Assembly: GCA_017549765.1 (NCBI GenBank)
Contig: JAFYNM010000003.1
Location: 124,001-188,000, forward strand
Reading direction: 5' to 3'
DNA: 64,000 bases
Source: Bacteroidales bacterium
Lineage (GTDB): Bacteria > Bacteroidota > Bacteroidia > Bacteroidales > WCHB1-69
The position numbers were made by a program, and so were the translations under genes. The notes below the pieces were generated by a model that saw nothing but the letters and a program-made list of their open reading frames with translations, was not told where the DNA came from and did not search any database. Below, in pieces: positions 61,424 through 64,000 of this stretch. Each line of letters opens with the position of its first letter. Position 1 is the first letter of the stretch.

Positions 61424-62674
61424 ATGAAAAAGATACTTACCCTCGCAGCATTCCTGCTCGTCGGTGTGGCTGCTTTCTCGCAGTACACGATGGAAGACCG
61501 CATCTACGACTACATCGATGCATACAAAGACATGGCCATGCGTGAGATGGAGCTTTACAAGGTTCCTGCAAGCATCACGCTGGCGCAGGCCATCTACGCC
61601 TCCAAGGCCGGCACCAACCGGCAGGCAACGGAGGCCAACAACCACTTCGGCATCATGTGCCACACCAACGAATGGCAAGGGGACACCTTCTACGAGACCG
61701 ATAATCACAGTAGTGACTACTGTTTTCGCAAGTACGCCACAGCAGCGGATTCTTATCGCGACCACTCGTTGTTTTTGTCGCAGCGCAGCCGTTATGTGAA
61801 ATTGTTCTACTATCCCATCACCGACTACAGATCCTGGGCTTACGGGCTCAAGGAGGCTGGTTATTCGGGCAATCCGCGCTATGCGGACACGTTGATCTCC
61901 ATCATTGAGAAATACTATCTGATGCATTATGATCGCAAGGTAGCGCAGAAGTTGGGTGACACGATAGCCTTGAAGAAGGTGAACGCTCCTTCTCCGGAGA
62001 TGATCACGGAAGCGCCGAAACCAGCGCCTGCTCCCGCGCCGAAGCAGGAGAGCAAGTCCAAGAACGAGCCTGTGACGCAGCCGACACCGGCCACGGCCAC
62101 CATCAGTGAGAAGGCCAAGGAGGAGCCCAAGCCAGCAGCGCAACCCGCGAAGCCGGCGACACCTGTGACGACGACTCCGAAGCAGGACAAGCCGGAGCCG
62201 GCGGCCGCCCCCGCCAGTCAGCCAGTCACGACAGTTCCCGACGGCAACGTGCCGAAAGCCGCTGTGGTGGATGGCAAGAACATCTTCATCCTCAACCCTT
62301 ACTCGGTGCCCTTCAAGCAGGCCTACTATCCTTACACCAGCCGGCCTGTCTATGAGAACAACAAGACCCGTTTCATCATCGCCAAGCGCGGTGACACCTA
62401 CGCCAAATTGGCCTCTTCCATGCAGATGTCCGAGAAGAACCTCCGCGCTTACAACGACGTATATGACGACTCCGAGCCCATCGAGGACGAGGTCATCTAC
62501 TTGGAGATGAAGAGCACCAAGTCATCGGTAGAGTACCACACCTTGGCGGCAGGCGACACCTACCGCTATATCGCCCAGAAATACGGCATCCAGCTCAAGA
62601 TCATCATCAAACGCAACAGCGGCGCCATCAGCTCCTATGGGGTAGGCGACAAAATCTGCATTGGTTGCAAATAA
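61424..62674 (+). CDS. GH73-like LysM protein lacking the catalytic glutamate
   Basis: A 416-residue paralogue of the preceding gene with the same layout: signal peptide to residue 20, GH73-like domain 24-170, a longer Ala/Pro/Lys-rich linker (about 190-275) and two LysM-type repeats. The fold-defining blocks EANNHFGIMCH and ADSYRDHSLFLSQR remain, but the catalytic segment ILESACG of the neighbour reads IYASKAG here, with Ala at position 59. Hydrolase activity is therefore doubtful; binding or regulation of the active paralogue is possible. Confidence 0.85.
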   Translation: MKKILTLAAFLLVGVAAFSQYTMEDRIYDYIDAYKDMAMREMELYKVPASITLAQAIYASKAGTNRQATEANNHFGIMCHTNEWQGDTFYETDNHSSDYCFRKYATAADSYRDHSLFLSQRSRYVKLFYYPITDYRSWAYGLKEAGYSGNPRYADTLISIIEKYYLMHYDRKVAQKLGDTIALKKVNAPSPEMITEAPKPAPAPAPKQESKSKNEPVTQPTPATATISEKAKEEPKPAAQPAKPATPVTTTPKQDKPEPAAAPASQPVTTVPDGNVPKAAVVDGKNIFILNPYSVPFKQAYYPYTSRPVYENNKTRFIIAKRGDTYAKLASSMQMSEKNLRAYNDVYDDSEPIEDEVIYLEMKSTKSSVEYHTLAAGDTYRYIAQKYGIQLKIIIKRNSGAISSYGVGDKICIGCK

Positions 62675-62695
62675 TCACTCGACATCTCTTCCGCC

Positions 62696-63658
62696 ATGCC
62701 CAACGGTTTTTACAAGTTCAACCCCAAAACACTCTCCTTTGAGAAGGTGAAGCTTGGTTTCAGGCACATCGCCAAGAGGATGGTGTGGGTGTTCCTCAGC
62801 GGCATCGCCTTTGGGCTTCTTTTCATCTGGATAGCCTTCTACGTGATTGACTCTCCAAAGGAAAAGCTTCTGGAAAAGGAAAACAACGAGTTAAAGGCTG
62901 AGGTGGAGGAGCTCAACACCAGGATAGACCTGATGTCGAAGGTCTTGTTGGACATTGAAGACCGTGACGACAACGTGTATCGCACCATTTTGGAGGCCGA
63001 CCCGGTGCCTGCCTCGGAGCGGTATCCGCTATTGTCGGTGCGTTCCGACGGTGACAGCCTGTCGCGTTCCGAGGCCAGCGCCATGCTGAAAGAAGCCAAC
63101 AAGAAAGCTGACAAGCTAATGGTCCGGCTGGCGGCGCAGACCAAGTCGTTGGACGAGTTGGAGCAGATTGCCGACAAGAAGTCGGAGATGCTCAACTGCA
63201 TTCCGGCCATCCGTCCTTTGAAGAACATGTACTCGGTGACTTCCGGTTTCGGGCGGCGTTATCATCCTGTCTTGAAGACATTGCGCTCTCACACGGGTGT
63301 GGACATTGCGGCGCCCAAGGGAACGCCCATCTATGCCACCGCCGACGGTGTCGTCACCAGTGAGAACCCTGGCAGTGGCTACGGCATCTGCGTGGTCATC
63401 AAACACGGATACACCTATAAGACACTATACGCTCACATGTCCAAGAAGACCGTCAAGGCCGGGCAGAAGGTGAAGCGCGGACAGCTCATCGGTTACGTAG
63501 GCACCTCGGGTATGGCCACCGGCTCGCACCTCCACTATGAAGTCATCAAGGGCGATCAGCGCGTCAACCCTGTCTATTACTTCTACAGCGACATCACGCC
63601 AGAGGAGTATAACGCCATCCTCGAATCTTCCAAGAAAGTGAACCAATCCCTATCCTAA
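62696..63658 (+). CDS. M23 family (LytM-type) endopeptidase, membrane-anchored
   Basis: A 320-residue protein with an N-terminal anchor (residues 28-50), a coiled-coil stretch (about 55-165) and a C-terminal LytM domain. Zinc ligands H199 and D203 (HTGVD) and H280 (HLH), with H247 in YAHMSK, are all present, so it should be active, unlike EnvC-type activators. It follows the two GH73-LysM genes by 21 nt. The arrangement suggests a cell-wall cleavage unit. Confidence 0.92.
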   Translation: MPNGFYKFNPKTLSFEKVKLGFRHIAKRMVWVFLSGIAFGLLFIWIAFYVIDSPKEKLLEKENNELKAEVEELNTRIDLMSKVLLDIEDRDDNVYRTILEADPVPASERYPLLSVRSDGDSLSRSEASAMLKEANKKADKLMVRLAAQTKSLDELEQIADKKSEMLNCIPAIRPLKNMYSVTSGFGRRYHPVLKTLRSHTGVDIAAPKGTPIYATADGVVTSENPGSGYGICVVIKHGYTYKTLYAHMSKKTVKAGQKVKRGQLIGYVGTSGMATGSHLHYEVIKGDQRVNPVYYFYSDITPEEYNAILESSKKVNQSLS

Positions 63659-64000
63659 TGACACGCCGTTTCCCATATCTCTTCTTATCGCTCCTGTTGC
63701 TCTGTACTGCCTGTACGCAGAAGCGCGGATCTGGCGACAAGATGATATTCCACTACAACGAGTCCGGCGGCATTCAGACCTTGGATCCAGCCTTTTCATC
63801 TGGGCAGGCGGTCATCTGGGCATGCAACCAACTCTACAACGGACTGGTGAACCTCGACGACTCCATGCGCATTGTTCCCGCTATCGCCAAGAGCTGGGAG
63901 ATCTCCGACGACGGCCTTATCTACACCTTTCATCTACGCTCCGATGTATGCTTCCACAACACCGACTTCTATCCTTTCAAAGAGAAGAGAGTGGTGAAAG
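63658..64000 (+). CDS. ABC transporter substrate-binding lipoprotein, family 5 (N-terminal part)
   Basis: The window ends inside this gene; 114 residues are visible. The start overlaps the M23 stop by one base (TAATG). A lipobox (LLCTAC) gives a lipidated Cys near residue 19. The following ESGGIQTLDPAFSSGQAVIW and LVNLDDSMRIVPAIAKSWEI, then YTFHLRSDVCFHN, are typical of the DppA/OppA (SBP family 5) fold. Peptide uptake, possibly of cell-wall peptides, is likely; the permease is beyond the window. Confidence 0.88.
   Translation, partial: MTRRFPYLFLSLLLLCTACTQKRGSGDKMIFHYNESGGIQTLDPAFSSGQAVIWACNQLYNGLVNLDDSMRIVPAIAKSWEISDDGLIYTFHLRSDVCFHNTDFYPFKEKRVVK

Overview
The window is a gene-dense chromosomal segment of a member of the phylum Bacteroidota, most likely an anaerobic, uncultured Bacteroidales lineage. 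Three things point there. Nearly every transcription unit is preceded by the phylum's own promoter element (TAnnTTTGC at -7, sometimes with TTTG at -33). Two secreted proteins (a C10 protease and a CotH-type protein) end in type IX secretion sorting domains. The gene families are typical of the phylum: DUF6515, DUF4468, MbnP-like, GldA-like ATPase, GH3/beta-lactamase fusion, long S16. HydF suggests an [FeFe]-hydrogenase and anaerobic life. I see no rRNA, CRISPR array, insertion sequence, integrase or prophage. No intergenic gap exceeds 300 bases once starts are corrected.

Layout. 1-1916 (minus): a flippase-like membrane protein, rfaE2 (ADP-heptose synthesis) and the start of a secreted protein that may be an M23 peptidase. 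1999-8238 (plus): a shortened GldA-like ABC ATPase, a molybdopterin-oxidoreductase-like protein without an iron-sulfur domain, sppA, a steroid 5-alpha-reductase homologue and an FAD-dependent dehydrogenase, apparently one operon. 8308-9386: azlCD. 9490-14461: a T9SS-secreted C10 protease, a Ser/Thr-rich DUF6515 protein, tRNA-Gln and a GH29 fucosidase lipoprotein. 14612-20315: two YitT-family proteins, a hemolysin-III homologue, an AlgI/AlgJ-like O-acetylation pair and tRNA-Asn. 20382-27706: ispE, then recA, a TPR lipoprotein, ruvB, an outer-membrane barrel protein, an FAH-family hydrolase and CotH. 27901-32501: a nucleoside-type MFS transporter facing a folA / DUF4468 / MbnP operon and a PurF homologue without its glutaminase cysteine. 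32760-38307: a giant beta-propeller/outer-membrane protein, murF and anmK. 38401-47882: TonB, ispD, smpB, a MerR regulator, rdgB, rpmF with yceD, gtrA, rpsP with rimM, rimO with hydF, a DUF59 protein and a third YitT. 47890-53632 (minus): dnaG, an S41 protease, an NSS transporter and a DUF456 protein. 53751-64000 (plus): a small unknown protein, a GH3/beta-lactamase fusion, tsaB, a Usp-like protein, a hexapeptide acyltransferase, ddl, two tandem GH73-LysM proteins, an M23 endopeptidase and the start of a family-5 solute-binding lipoprotein.

Themes. Most of the window is housekeeping: peptidoglycan synthesis and turnover (murF, anmK, ddl, GH73, M23, GH3), isoprenoids (ispD, ispE), ribosome maturation (rimM, rimO, smpB, yceD) and DNA repair or replication (recA, ruvB, dnaG, rdgB). 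The most unusual items are these: a GH73 paralogue that has lost its catalytic Glu next to an intact copy; the cluster-less molybdopterin-domain protein behind a shortened GldA; the 5-alpha-reductase operon; promoters placed exactly 7 nt before the start codon at three unrelated genes, implying leaderless mRNAs; a 17-bp hairpin whose 3' arm holds the tRNA-Gln promoter; and a DHFR with Cys at a normally Trp position. I do not see a clearly new multi-gene defence or mobile system.
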